A DNA stretch of 64,000 nt, taken from the NCBI GenBank assembly GCA_021151825.1, contig JAGKWQ010000003.1:496001-560000 (forward strand), given 5' to 3'. Positions 27,045-36,374 of this stretch are shown here, piece after piece. The stretch comes from Cellvibrionaceae bacterium. GTDB lineage: Bacteria; Pseudomonadota; Gammaproteobacteria; Pseudomonadales; Cellvibrionaceae. A model generated the notes under the pieces. It was not told the origin of the DNA. It searched no databases and was given only the letters and a program-made list of their open reading frames with translations. Numbering within the stretch: position 1 is the stretch's first letter; each line of letters starts with the position of its first letter. Position numbers and translations under genes: made by a program.

Positions 27045-28127
27045 TTACCAATTCATCTTCTGCTTGATAAACACTGTTAGTTTTTCTGCATTGGCTTTGT
27101 GTTGCGCGATACGTGGATGGCCGCCGAAACCGGTAAACTCAAAGAAAATCGTATCCAGTTTTTGATCGTTATTTTCTTTCTTCATACGTTCAACCGCCGT
27201 AGTGATATAACCCGGCCACTTGGGTGTGGCGGTTGCATCCATACTACCCAGTGCGCAAATAATCTGCGCCTTGGGATATTTGGCGCGCACACTGCGCACA
27301 AAATTAATATAGGCTTGTACACGTTGTGCATCTGTTGGTGCAGGTTGCAAACGTTTTTCGCGATCTACCAGCCATGAATCGTTCTGGAATAAATTAATCA
27401 CCACGACATCAGGTGTCCATTGGCTGAAGTTCCATTGTGTATCGTTATTGCCTACTGCACTGAGCTGGTCATAAAACTGCGGCATAATAAACGGGAACCA
27501 GCTAATCATAATGCCAATACCGCTTTGCGAAATAGTATGCAGTTCTGCATTCAGATTCCGCGCCGTAATAGCACCGTAAGCCCAATAATTATTTTTTTCG
27601 CTTAGCAAATGATCCATACCATTGTCTGCACCTTCATTGCCGGCACCAGTAGTGATGGAATCACCGTAAATTTCAATGCGGCGATTAGGGCGCGTTGGTG
27701 GTACCAACAATTTCGCGTCTTTGTCCAGCAACACGCCTTTAAATGCAGTTGCACCTTCTTCCCCTTCAGTGCGTTTGTAAATTTCCAACGTGTGATTGCC
27801 TGCTTTTAATGCGGTGCTGATCACATAGGTTTGTTCACCCTGTTTTGCTTCGAGCACATAAGGGTGCTGTGTTTCGCCGTCGATAAAAATATTGAAGTAA
27901 TTTTTACCGAATTGATCATCCAGCTTTAATGCCAATGATGTACCGGTGAAATTGGCTTTGATACTGGTGCCAGTCCAGGAAATGGACGGCGCTTTTTTAT
28001 CTGCAAAATCGATACGACCGGTATAGAGATAATTGGCATTGTCTGCCGTTATCAATTGTACTGGTTCAGCAAATACAAACGCGGATGAACACAGAATACC
28101 CAATAGCAATCCATGGATTCTTTTCAT
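27045..28127 (-). CDS. Carbohydrate esterase, CE2 family
   Basis: 360 residues with a signal peptide of about 20 residues ending FVFA. An N-terminal jelly-roll (about 25-140) precedes an SGNH-type hydrolase domain, the two-domain layout of CE2 enzymes. The catalytic serine is Ser157 in YGDSITTG and the His is His337 in GFGGHP. CE2 enzymes remove acetyl groups from xylans, glucomannans and their oligosaccharides; several are known in Cellvibrio. The gene lies about 160 bp downstream of the GH51 gene on the same strand, with a terminator between them. Confidence 0.92.
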   Translation of the reverse strand: MKRIHGLLLGILCSSAFVFAEPVQLITADNANYLYTGRIDFADKKAPSISWTGTSIKANFTGTSLALKLDDQFGKNYFNIFIDGETQHPYVLEAKQGEQTYVISTALKAGNHTLEIYKRTEGEEGATAFKGVLLDKDAKLLVPPTRPNRRIEIYGDSITTGAGNEGADNGMDHLLSEKNNYWAYGAITARNLNAELHTISQSGIGIMISWFPFIMPQFYDQLSAVGNNDTQWNFSQWTPDVVVINLFQNDSWLVDREKRLQPAPTDAQRVQAYINFVRSVRAKYPKAQIICALGSMDATATPKWPGYITTAVERMKKENNDQKLDTIFFEFTGFGGHPRIAQHKANAEKLTVFIKQKMNW

Positions 28128-28233
28128 GTTATATCTCTGTAGAAATAAGCAATGTCAGGAGGGTTATATTGTGTGGTGAATCAGGAATTGACTCAAGCCA
28201 TGAATCAAAAAGCAAATCGATAATACTGATAAT

Positions 28234-28264
28234 AAAAAATCCCGGGCCTGGCCCGGGATTTTTA
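28234..28264 (-). terminator. Terminator of the GH51 gene
   Basis: ATCCCGGGCC, one central base, GGCCCGGGAT, flanked by A/T runs; symmetric. It lies about 22 bp after the GH51 stop and separates it from the CE2 gene. Confidence 0.85.
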
Positions 28265-28285
28265 AGATAACAACAACTTAAAGCA

Positions 28286-29839
28286 TTACTTCACTTCTAC
28301 AACCACAACTGATTTAGCCGGCAGATCAAGCGCCAGTTTGCCATTGCTTGCCTTTGCAGAATAAGCTTCTGGTTTAATGTTGTTCGGTGCAGCAAACGTG
28401 TTGTGTGCATCCATCGCTTTCGCGGTTAACACCTGGCCACTGACAGAATTAACTTTCACACCGGCAAGGTTAATATCCACCGTTTCCGCTTTATTGGGAT
28501 TGGTATTTACCAATGCCAGATAAATTTTTCCATCTTTACCGCGCGCGGCCGTTGCACTTACCGCCGGAACTGATTGTTTACCCAAGGTATATTGCGGAAC
28601 GTTTTTCAACTCCAGTGGAAATGACGTTGCGTCCTGGAATGGTACATACATTTTATAAATGTGATAGGTCGGGGTCAGGATCATTTTTTCCTTATCGGTC
28701 AAAATCATTGCCTGCAACACGTTCACCATTTGCGCGATATTACTCATATGCACGCGATCTGCGTGTTTGTGGAAAATATTCAAATTCAATGCAGCTACGA
28801 TTGCATCGCGCAAACTATTTTGTTGGTAAAGGAAACCAGGGTTCTCGCCTTTTTCTACGTCGAACCATGTGCCCCACTCATCCACATAAAAACCTACCGT
28901 TTTCTCCGGATCATTTTTGTCCATTACCTTTTTATTGTTGATAATGAACTGGTCCATTTTCAACGTATTAACCAATGTAGACATCCACTCAGTTTCAGGA
29001 AACTGCAATGCGGCCCCTTTAACTTTCCAATCGCCAGTCGGTAGCGTGTAGTAGTGGAAACTCACGGCATCCATTCGCAAACTCCAATTGGGTTTTACAT
29101 TGGCGGTGAGATGATCGGCCCATGCGGTATCTTCAGTGTGGCCGCCACTGGCAATCAGTTTCGGTTTGTTGTGCTCGGGAGTTTTCAGGAAACTGGCATA
29201 TTGTTTATAAAGGTGAGTGTAAAACTCTGGCGTCATATTGCCACCGCAGCCCCAGGCCTCATTGCCAATCGCAAAGTAATGCACACGAAAAGGTTTATCG
29301 CGGCCATTTTTTCGACGCAACTCAGCAAGTGTAGATTTGCCCTCTCCCGTCATGTATTCAACCCACTCGGCCATTTCCTGCGCAGTACCAGTACCGAGAT
29401 TGCCATTCACATAGGTTTCAGCGCCGAGTATTTCTGCCAAATCAAAAAATTCGTGCGTGCCTACCGCATTATTTTCTTCCACGCCACCCCAGTTGGTATT
29501 CACTTTCACCGGACGCTGTGCACGTGGGCCAATGCCATCGCGCCAATGGTATTCATCGGCAAAACACCCGCCAGGCCAACGCACCAGCGGGACTTTGATC
29601 TCTTTCAATGCACTAACCACATCATTGCGCCAGCCCCGGGTATTCGGGATTTTGGAATCTGGTCCAACCCACAAGCCTTCGTAAACGCCGCGCCCCAAAT
29701 GCTCGGCGAATTGACCATAGATATTTTTATTAATGACCGGGCCTGGCTTGGTGGTATCCACACTTAACTGAGTATTGGCAAAGACCAGCGAGGATGCGCA
29801 CAGGCCGATAGCTGCCGCGAGCGGTTTGATAAAACGCAT
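28286..29839 (-). CDS. Alpha-L-arabinofuranosidase, GH51
   Basis: 517 residues with a signal peptide ending LVFA. It releases arabinofuranose from arabinoxylan or arabinan side chains. The acid/base is Glu194 (AIGNEAWGCGG) and the nucleophile Glu321 (YVDEWGTWFD), with the catalytic domain preceding a C-terminal beta-sandwich (about 400-517). Full length for the family. It belongs with the GH67-GH10-CE2 group as a debranching enzyme for heteroxylan. The promoter side is the 285-bp gap before dinB. Confidence 0.95.
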   Translation of the reverse strand: MRFIKPLAAAIGLCASSLVFANTQLSVDTTKPGPVINKNIYGQFAEHLGRGVYEGLWVGPDSKIPNTRGWRNDVVSALKEIKVPLVRWPGGCFADEYHWRDGIGPRAQRPVKVNTNWGGVEENNAVGTHEFFDLAEILGAETYVNGNLGTGTAQEMAEWVEYMTGEGKSTLAELRRKNGRDKPFRVHYFAIGNEAWGCGGNMTPEFYTHLYKQYASFLKTPEHNKPKLIASGGHTEDTAWADHLTANVKPNWSLRMDAVSFHYYTLPTGDWKVKGAALQFPETEWMSTLVNTLKMDQFIINNKKVMDKNDPEKTVGFYVDEWGTWFDVEKGENPGFLYQQNSLRDAIVAALNLNIFHKHADRVHMSNIAQMVNVLQAMILTDKEKMILTPTYHIYKMYVPFQDATSFPLELKNVPQYTLGKQSVPAVSATAARGKDGKIYLALVNTNPNKAETVDINLAGVKVNSVSGQVLTAKAMDAHNTFAAPNNIKPEAYSAKASNGKLALDLPAKSVVVVEVK

Positions 29840-29968
29840 AGGATTTTCTCCAGAGTTTGTATTTATAGTTAAATCAGGCAGAGCAAGAATAGTACCCCAG
29901 AGATAATATAGTCATACAATTTAACCTAATTTTACCCGATGTTACCAGGCTTCACACTGTCCTGAACG

Positions 29969-30031
29969 GCTTACCAGAAGTACGTCCTGGAAGTAAGCTA
30001 ATCGTTACTGCCGCAACCTGGCTGTACCAGG
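29969..30031. other. Structured intergenic stretch with two hairpins
   Basis: GCTTACCAG (29969-29977) can pair with CTGG and GTAAGC (29987-29998), and CCTGG/CCAGG (30017-30031) forms a second small hairpin. No T-run follows, so not a terminator. Function unknown; it lies between divergent GH51 and dinB. Confidence 0.4.
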
Positions 30032-30071
30032 CACTATCCTTTTTACCGCCAACACTGGTTTTTTATCCACA

Positions 30072-30087
30072 CTGTGTTTAAATACAG
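30072..30087 (+). promoter_or_regulatory. LexA box of dinB
   Basis: CTGTGTTTAAATACAG has the CTGT-N8-ACAG form of a gammaproteobacterial LexA operator and lies 37 bp before the dinB start codon. It implies SOS induction. Confidence 0.85.
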
Positions 30088-30124
30088 CAATCTTGATTAA
30101 CAGCTTTCAGCAAATACGTTCTCA

Positions 30125-31216
30125 ATGCGCAAAATTATTCATCTGGATGCCGATTGTTTTTTCGCCGCGATTGAAATGCGCGACGATCCATCATTGGTGA
30201 ACCATCCCATTGCCGTGGGTGGGCGCAGTGAAAGTCGAGGGGTTATATCGACTTGTAATTATGTAGCCCGTCGCTACGGCGTACGCTCTGCCATGCCGAC
30301 CAGCCACGCCAAACGCCTTTGCCCGGATTTGCTGGTATTGCCCCATCGTATGGATGCCTACCGCGATGCCTCCATGCAGATGCGCAGTATTTTTTATGAA
30401 TACACAGAGTTGATCGAGCCGCTCTCTTTGGATGAAGCTTTTCTGGATGTGAGTGATTCCGAGTTTCATCATGGCAGTGCAACATTAATTGCGCAGGAAA
30501 TTCGCGCACGCATTCACAAAGAAATTGGTATTACCGTTTCTGCTGGCATTGCTCCCAATAAATTCCTCGCCAAAATTGCCAGCGATTGGAATAAACCCAA
30601 TGGCCAATTTGTTATTACGCCAGCCAAAGTACCAGAGTTTGTAGCGCAATTACCGGTGAATAAAATTTACGGCGTAGGCAAAGCCATGGCGGCGAAACTG
30701 GCAGAGTCAAGCATTTTTACTTGTAGCGATTTGCACAAATTTTCAGTGTTCGAATTAACCCAACGCTATGGGCAAATGGGGACTCGCCTTTATCATTTAA
30801 GCCGCGGCATTGATAACCGGCAGGTGACCGTGGATCGCCGCCGCAAATCCCTGAGTGTAGAAAATACCTTTGCGAATGATTTATCGGGCTTACCGCAATG
30901 CCTGAATGAAATCCCGTCGCTCAGCCAGCAATTGGCGATTCGTTTGCGGCGCGTGGATGATGATTACAAAGTGGTAAAACTCTACGTAAAAATAAAATTT
31001 TCCGATTTCAGCACCACCACTATCGAACGCAGCGCCAGTGCTGTTTCACTCAATGAATTACAAAGTTTATGCGCTGAAGCTTACAACCGGAAAAATATGC
31101 CGGTGCGTTTATTGGGTGTGGGCGTCAGGTTTATTGATTTGCGGGAAGATAATAATTTTTTGCAGCTGGAGCTTTTTTCGGAGCAAACGTCCATTCAATA
31201 CGCTGCTGCACATTAA
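30125..31216 (+). CDS. dinB: DNA polymerase IV (Y family)
   Basis: 363-residue translesion polymerase. The metal-binding motifs are HLDADCFFAAIE at the N-terminus and SLDEAFLDV near residue 105; helix-hairpin-helix elements (NKIYGVGKAMAAKL) and the little-finger domain follow. Length matches. The ATG lacks a strong ribosome binding site. A LexA box directly upstream makes SOS control very likely. The C-terminal end LELF resembles the beta-clamp binding peptide of the family. Confidence 0.95.
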   Translation: MRKIIHLDADCFFAAIEMRDDPSLVNHPIAVGGRSESRGVISTCNYVARRYGVRSAMPTSHAKRLCPDLLVLPHRMDAYRDASMQMRSIFYEYTELIEPLSLDEAFLDVSDSEFHHGSATLIAQEIRARIHKEIGITVSAGIAPNKFLAKIASDWNKPNGQFVITPAKVPEFVAQLPVNKIYGVGKAMAAKLAESSIFTCSDLHKFSVFELTQRYGQMGTRLYHLSRGIDNRQVTVDRRRKSLSVENTFANDLSGLPQCLNEIPSLSQQLAIRLRRVDDDYKVVKLYVKIKFSDFSTTTIERSASAVSLNELQSLCAEAYNRKNMPVRLLGVGVRFIDLREDNNFLQLELFSEQTSIQYAAAH

Positions 31217-31220
31217 GAGT

Positions 31221-31805
31221 TCAGCTGGTTTTGTGCCAATCATATTCCATCTGCCGCGCAGTCTTTTCTGCCAAATCGCGGCTGTACAAGCGCTCCACCA
31301 AATATAAACTCATATCAATTCCCGCTGAAATACCACCGGAAGAAACTACATTTCCTGCATCTACCCAACGGGTGTTTTCCAGCACATCCAGCTCGGGAAA
31401 TTGTTGGCGCAGATCAGGAACATCCTCCCGGTGGGTTGTGACTTTTGTATTGGACAAATCACTTGCTTTGGCGAGTAAAAAAATACCAGTGCACACCGTA
31501 GCCGTCAGCGCTACCTGCGCACATTGCTGCTTAATCCAGGCCATTACATTATTTTTTTCCATTTCACCGGTGTGAACACCGCCGACTACTACTAATAAAT
31601 CCAGTGCAGGATGATTGTTAATGGAATAATCGGGAATCACTTTAAAACCCGCACGGGCGACAACAGTTTCGCCGCTTTCCCCTATCAGATACACGCGCAA
31701 TTGATCCTGATTTTTACTCACACGTGCAGCAGTGGAAAACACCTCGAAGGGACCGGAGAAATCCAGTACTTCGGCATTATCATAAATATAGATTCCTACA
31801 TTCAT
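31221..31805 (-). CDS. DJ-1/PfpI family protein
   Basis: 194-residue protein of the class I glutamine-amidotransferase-like superfamily. The nucleophile-elbow cysteine is Cys105 in ATVCTGIFLLA, and GPFEVFSTA near residue 18 is typical of the group that includes isocyanide hydratases and the N-terminal domain of some AraC-type regulators. No AraC helix-turn-helix domain follows. The activity cannot be assigned. AAGGGGGG precedes the ATG. It converges on dinB, ending five bases after it. Confidence 0.85.
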   Translation of the reverse strand: MNVGIYIYDNAEVLDFSGPFEVFSTAARVSKNQDQLRVYLIGESGETVVARAGFKVIPDYSINNHPALDLLVVVGGVHTGEMEKNNVMAWIKQQCAQVALTATVCTGIFLLAKASDLSNTKVTTHREDVPDLRQQFPELDVLENTRWVDAGNVVSSGGISAGIDMSLYLVERLYSRDLAEKTARQMEYDWHKTS

Positions 31806-31833
31806 CGCACCCCCCTTCAGTTCAATATTTGCT

Positions 31834-33108
31834 TTAGTTTCTATTTTTTAATTTAACGTTCGCCCAAGTTAACAACACGAGTGTAACCAATGCAAAGAAT
31901 GGCACTTGCCATAAGAGTGTATTACGTAGCGCATTACCGTCTGGTGAATCCGGGAAATGTGCTAATAGTATTGAAAAAACCAAACTAAATAAGCCATAAC
32001 CCAAATTGAAAATTAAACCTTTGACCGATAGCACGGTTGCGCGGCGCGATGATTCAGCTTCTTCATGCAATACACGGCTGACGGTGAACCCCAGGAAAAA
32101 CATCATACTGAAAACAAAAATAGCGGGAATTAATCCGTAAATCGGCCAGGCAGGAACCAATGCAATCAATCCAATCAGAGTGCACATTACGATGAATAAT
32201 AAATTAGCGAACAAGCTGAATTTTTCATTCAACCGTTTGGCAATACCAGGAATGATAAAACCCATTACGCCAAACAGTGCACCAAGAAATCCATAAGTCC
32301 ACTCTGGCAGATCAACCAAGCGATAGTAACTACTGTTGATGGTAGCAAAATTACGCACAATCGAATCGACTGCAACTCCAATTGCTATCACTACCAATGT
32401 TTTAGGGGTGGTCAATATCCAACGTGTAGAGGCAAGAATATGCTCCCAGCTGTTTTCCAGTTTTGCGCCGGCGATTGCATGTTCTGGCTCGCGCATACGC
32501 AAGGTAATCAATAAACAAATTATCGCTTGCACTAATACCAATATGACTGGTAAACGATGTGCCGTTTCTGCATCAATGGTGTTGTTTTGCGGCAACACAA
32601 TATTCAATACTTCAGGGTCATAGAGTATGCCGCCCATTATCATGGCAACGACGAATCCTATTGAACGCCAACGCATAACCCTGGCAAGCAATTGGTCCCA
32701 AGCCAATGTTCTGTTTTGTTCCGGTAGTGAGTCGTAGGCGAGCGCTTCATCGGCGCCACTGGCACAAGCTTCCGATAATCCAGAGCAAATACGATTAAGA
32801 ATACAGAGTGTCAGTAACATTGCTCCACTCGACCAGGATGCAAATAGCAGACACAGCATTTCCACTAGCATTAATGCGGACGCAGCAATGAGTAGCTTGC
32901 GGCGACCAATCGTGTCCGCCAATGCACCGGAGGGAACTTCAAACAGAAATATCGTAATTGCCCACACAAAATTAAGCATGACAAATTGATCCAGGGTTAA
33001 GCCCAAATCAATAAATAAGATCGCCAGCACCGGATAATAAGCGCGCGCGGTAAAAAATACGGAGAAAATAATAAAGCGATTGGCGTTACCGGATAAATCC
33101 TTACTCAT
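31834..33108 (-). CDS. MFS transporter
   Basis: 424-residue inner-membrane protein with twelve predicted helices. The loop between helices 2 and 3 has the MFS motif A (GALADTIGRRKLL, about residues 61-73). The substrate is unknown; distant similarity to drug-efflux-type MFS proteins is suggested by the overall pattern only. It lies 28 bp upstream of the DJ-1-like gene on the same strand, so a two-gene operon is likely. AGGACACC precedes the ATG. Confidence 0.85.
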   Translation of the reverse strand: MSKDLSGNANRFIIFSVFFTARAYYPVLAILFIDLGLTLDQFVMLNFVWAITIFLFEVPSGALADTIGRRKLLIAASALMLVEMLCLLFASWSSGAMLLTLCILNRICSGLSEACASGADEALAYDSLPEQNRTLAWDQLLARVMRWRSIGFVVAMIMGGILYDPEVLNIVLPQNNTIDAETAHRLPVILVLVQAIICLLITLRMREPEHAIAGAKLENSWEHILASTRWILTTPKTLVVIAIGVAVDSIVRNFATINSSYYRLVDLPEWTYGFLGALFGVMGFIIPGIAKRLNEKFSLFANLLFIVMCTLIGLIALVPAWPIYGLIPAIFVFSMMFFLGFTVSRVLHEEAESSRRATVLSVKGLIFNLGYGLFSLVFSILLAHFPDSPDGNALRNTLLWQVPFFALVTLVLLTWANVKLKNRN

Positions 33109-33217
33109 GCTGGTGTCCTGACTTATCGCTATGGAGACAATTAATATAGCGGCTTATCTGCTAACCGTCAGCAATGACTGGATTATTACGTGAATTAAAA
33201 CGAGGAGTTATTAAATT

Positions 33218-33249
33218 AAAACCGGTATTGGATTTTCCAACACCGGTTT
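33218..33249 (-). terminator. Terminator of the small lipoprotein gene
   Basis: AAACCGGT-A-TTGG / CCAA-C-ACCGGTTT around ATTTT, T-rich on the minus strand side. Confidence 0.65.
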
Positions 33250-33278
33250 GATATTTCGTAGTTACTTAACGCATGTAA

Positions 33279-33485
33279 CTAGCAATTCTTGTCCGTAGCT
33301 TTTTCACAAGCATCTTCAACGCCATCTTTTACTTCGTCAGCAGCATCGTCCAATTTATCCCGGGCCTCATTGCCAGCATTATCAATTTTCTCTCCAAGTT
33401 GTTCTGCTTTTCCATCATTGGAATCACAGGCAGCCAGAGGGAAAGCCAAACACAAAATAATCAATGCACTTTTGAGAATAGTCAT
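33279..33485 (-). CDS. Small putative lipoprotein, acidic helix
   Basis: 68 residues from ATG 33485, preceded by AAGGAG. The signal sequence ends in a lipobox (PLAAC, Cys19). The mature part is a charged amphipathic helix with repeated A-x-D-x-x-K/D units (EKIDNAGNEARDKLDDAADEV), like many small envelope-stress lipoproteins. It ends in a Cys pair region (DACEKATDKNC). No specific function known. Confidence 0.7.
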   Translation of the reverse strand: MTILKSALIILCLAFPLAACDSNDGKAEQLGEKIDNAGNEARDKLDDAADEVKDGVEDACEKATDKNC

Positions 33486-33714
33486 AATAGACTCCTTATC
33501 CTTTTTCACTTGAATTGAATTGTTCAACACAAAGTTCGTATAAGCTAATGCGCATTGTGTGCCAGATAATAAAATTACTAGCAAATTCAATAAGTAAGTA
33601 AAAAAAATAAATAAAACTGCAATTATTTATCCCTGAAAATCAGTAGAAATATGTAAAAGTTACAAGTTAAAAATTACAACCATCCAAACGGCCAGCTCAA
33701 CAATCCCTTTATTG

Positions 33715-36303
33715 CTAATGTAAGAAACCTAAACCATAACGTGTGGTTTCAAAGGTACCTATATATAAATCCTGTTCAACAGGAATAATACCCGGATGAA
33801 CACGGGGACGTGCAGTATGGTTTTCACCGATAGTATTGCGCATAAAATCTTTATACCAACCAAGCCAATAGAGTTCGCCAATAGGGCTGGTTTCGAGATA
33901 GCCCTGCTCCGGTGCCCCATGCAACCCCAACACACCGTTGTAATAACCGTAGATATCTCGTTGATACTGCTCGTAGACATGCAAAATTTCATGAGTGAAT
34001 ACTGGATGTGGCGCATTCGGCGTATTTGGCCATCGCGTCGAGTTATTTATGGAAATAAATCCGTTACCGGCCCATGCTCCTGAGCCGCCGGCACCATCGA
34101 TACGGATGTTATTCTGGTTGTACACGGAAAAGGCAAAAATAATGATTTGATATTGAGAGCGCAGTTGTTGCAACCCGGCATCAGCCAAAAATGCTTCCGG
34201 GCTAAAATTCTGATTGCTGTTAGTAAATAGCGTTGTGTTTTCCACCATAGGTAAAACACTCATATCCCAACGCTGCAAACCGTAGGAAAATGGTTTGATC
34301 CATATGTCGTAGGTCATTTGTAACTGCTGGAGATAACCTGCCACTTCGCTTTGCTGTAAAACACCGGTTAAATTAGTATCAGAATAGCGTGCGTATTTAA
34401 TAGGCAGAATCGCAACTTTCAATGAATTTTTAATGCCCAATGGCTGCAATCCGGAAAATGTTGCAGAAGCATTATCATGCTTCAAGTCAACATCCTGTTC
34501 ATAGAAATCACCCTGATAATTCAAATGCTCATCGCGATATTTACCCAACCCCAATTTATAATTACCTTCAGGTAAATAAATTTCTGCAGGCAGAGATACT
34601 GGCACATACATATCATTGATATAAAGGTTCGCATTCCATTGTGAATCAAGAGCAGGGTTCACTGTCAGTTTTTTTGCTTCTGGCAAGTTGGGAGTATTCA
34701 CGGTTAAATAATAGCGATGACGTATTCCCTCCGGATTTTCCGGAACACATTGACTTTCACTCTCATATTCTTCGCAATATTTTTGGAAGACAGATTGACC
34801 ATTTATCCAGAGTTCCACATCGATAGGATTTCGATTTGTTCCATTGATACCAATAACTCGAACCGCATTAGTACCTTTCCAAAAAAGTGAACTGATGTCC
34901 ATCTTGCCATCCACCGGTACCGGTTTGTTCCCACGCACTTTACCGCTACGCCACACTTCACGCGCTACGTCATTAACAATCACGTACAGGATATCGGTAT
35001 TACCCTTCACCGCTATTTCTACCTTATCGGCTGCCGGTGCTGTTGGTGTGGTAAACATAATATTATCGAGAATTAAACTGTCAATGGTGGCGGGACTGGA
35101 AATAATGAATTCAAATATCAGATCATGGTATTCGTCTGTCAACCCGGTAAGACTTGCAGGAAGATCCGCAGTTATCTTCGTGAAAATATTTTTTGGAATC
35201 TCTGCAAGATTAATGGTTGTGATATGTAAATTACGAATATTTTTCGAAGGAATACTTGCTGTTAACTCCATGATTCCTTCTGCCTGGTTTGGTAAATAAA
35301 CATCCACTGCTATTTGTGAGCCCCAGTTTTTAAATGTATTAATAGCGGCAGAAGTAATACGGGTATTAGAAAAATGATTAAAAGACAAGGCATTCTCACC
35401 CTGGCTTCGATTAGCAGATAATTTTACTTCTGCATTGGTAGCACGCCAAAGTGCAGTGCTTTCCATACCCAATAAAAAATAAGGGTTGATTTTAGAATAA
35501 GCCAGGCTAGTTGTATTCGCTATTGATGAGCGGGAAGCGCTACTGCCATTATCAAGAGTAATTTTAAACCAGTTAAAGTTTACTCCGCCTGACTCAATAC
35601 CAATTCGTAATCGATGAATACCTGCTGTTGTAATCACCAGTTTGGTGGGGCGTTGCGTTGCCCAACTGTGCCAACCTGAAGTCGTTACACCAAACGATGG
35701 AACAATAGTTTTACCATCAATACTCACACTATAACTGCCGGAGGTGGCTGAAGCGACGCGCGCACTGAAGATATAAACTCCGGGCAATAAATCAACGTCA
35801 TACTCCAGCCATTCGCCTGGAGTAGCCCAGCCAACGTTGTAACCACCACCTACATCGCTCACAGGCTCGATATCGACAGAGTCATTTCGATAACTTCCAC
35901 CTTCATTGCCAACGGTAGAATCCTGGTAATTGATATAATCCTCCGCCTGCACAATTAACTCGGTTACTACTGAAGAGCTATGTTGGCTGGATGGACTACT
36001 CACATAGCTCACACTTGAATGCATAGCAGATTGGCTAACCAAAGAGCTACTAATAAATGAACTAGCAGGCAAACTACTTGACGCAAGCGCGCCTGATGAA
36101 GAAAAGCTGCCTACCAAAGAAGATTCAGAATTAAATAAAGAGGAAGAATTTGCTGATACAACAGAGGAAGAAACACTGCTTGATGAATGCAGCGGATTTA
36201 ACGAGTTCGCGGTTCCGGATGAGCCACCACCCGAACCACCGCCGCAACCAATCAAAGCACTAAATAGCCAAAAAATTAATGAAATGCGCAGATACTGATC
36301 CAT
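33715..36303 (-). CDS. CBM6 lipoprotein with HEXXH metallopeptidase-like C-terminus
   Basis: 862 residues. The N-terminus (hydrophobic helix, then LIGCGGGSGG) carries a lipobox, so it is probably anchored in the outer membrane. A poly-serine linker (about 40-113) of the kind common in Cellvibrio enzymes leads to a CBM6 module (about 115-251: IVQAEDY, GWATPGEWLEYDV, FNWFKITL). The middle has beta-sandwich-like segments (about 260-560). Near the C-terminus is FTHEILHVYEQYQ (HEILH at about 771-775), a zinc metallopeptidase motif, with several downstream His/Glu that could give a third ligand. I recognise no named peptidase family. A carbohydrate-targeted protease or glycoprotein-acting enzyme is plausible but unproven. 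GH3 and man26A lie upstream on the same strand. Confidence 0.65.
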   Translation of the reverse strand: MDQYLRISLIFWLFSALIGCGGGSGGGSSGTANSLNPLHSSSSVSSSVVSANSSSLFNSESSLVGSFSSSGALASSSLPASSFISSSLVSQSAMHSSVSYVSSPSSQHSSSVVTELIVQAEDYINYQDSTVGNEGGSYRNDSVDIEPVSDVGGGYNVGWATPGEWLEYDVDLLPGVYIFSARVASATSGSYSVSIDGKTIVPSFGVTTSGWHSWATQRPTKLVITTAGIHRLRIGIESGGVNFNWFKITLDNGSSASRSSIANTTSLAYSKINPYFLLGMESTALWRATNAEVKLSANRSQGENALSFNHFSNTRITSAAINTFKNWGSQIAVDVYLPNQAEGIMELTASIPSKNIRNLHITTINLAEIPKNIFTKITADLPASLTGLTDEYHDLIFEFIISSPATIDSLILDNIMFTTPTAPAADKVEIAVKGNTDILYVIVNDVAREVWRSGKVRGNKPVPVDGKMDISSLFWKGTNAVRVIGINGTNRNPIDVELWINGQSVFQKYCEEYESESQCVPENPEGIRHRYYLTVNTPNLPEAKKLTVNPALDSQWNANLYINDMYVPVSLPAEIYLPEGNYKLGLGKYRDEHLNYQGDFYEQDVDLKHDNASATFSGLQPLGIKNSLKVAILPIKYARYSDTNLTGVLQQSEVAGYLQQLQMTYDIWIKPFSYGLQRWDMSVLPMVENTTLFTNSNQNFSPEAFLADAGLQQLRSQYQIIIFAFSVYNQNNIRIDGAGGSGAWAGNGFISINNSTRWPNTPNAPHPVFTHEILHVYEQYQRDIYGYYNGVLGLHGAPEQGYLETSPIGELYWLGWYKDFMRNTIGENHTARPRVHPGIIPVEQDLYIGTFETTRYGLGFLH

Positions 36304-36321
36304 AGCAATTAACACCAGAGC

Positions 36322-36356
36322 AAAAAAATAAGGCGACTAATGTCGCCTTATTTTTC
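36322..36356 (-). terminator. Terminator of the GH3 gene
   Basis: AAAAAATAAGGCGAC, TAAT, GTCGCCTTATTTTT; symmetric, about 20 bp after the GH3 stop. It overlaps the promoter side of the CBM6 lipoprotein gene. Confidence 0.85.
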
Positions 36357-36374
36357 ATAAGAGGCAAGCCTAAT

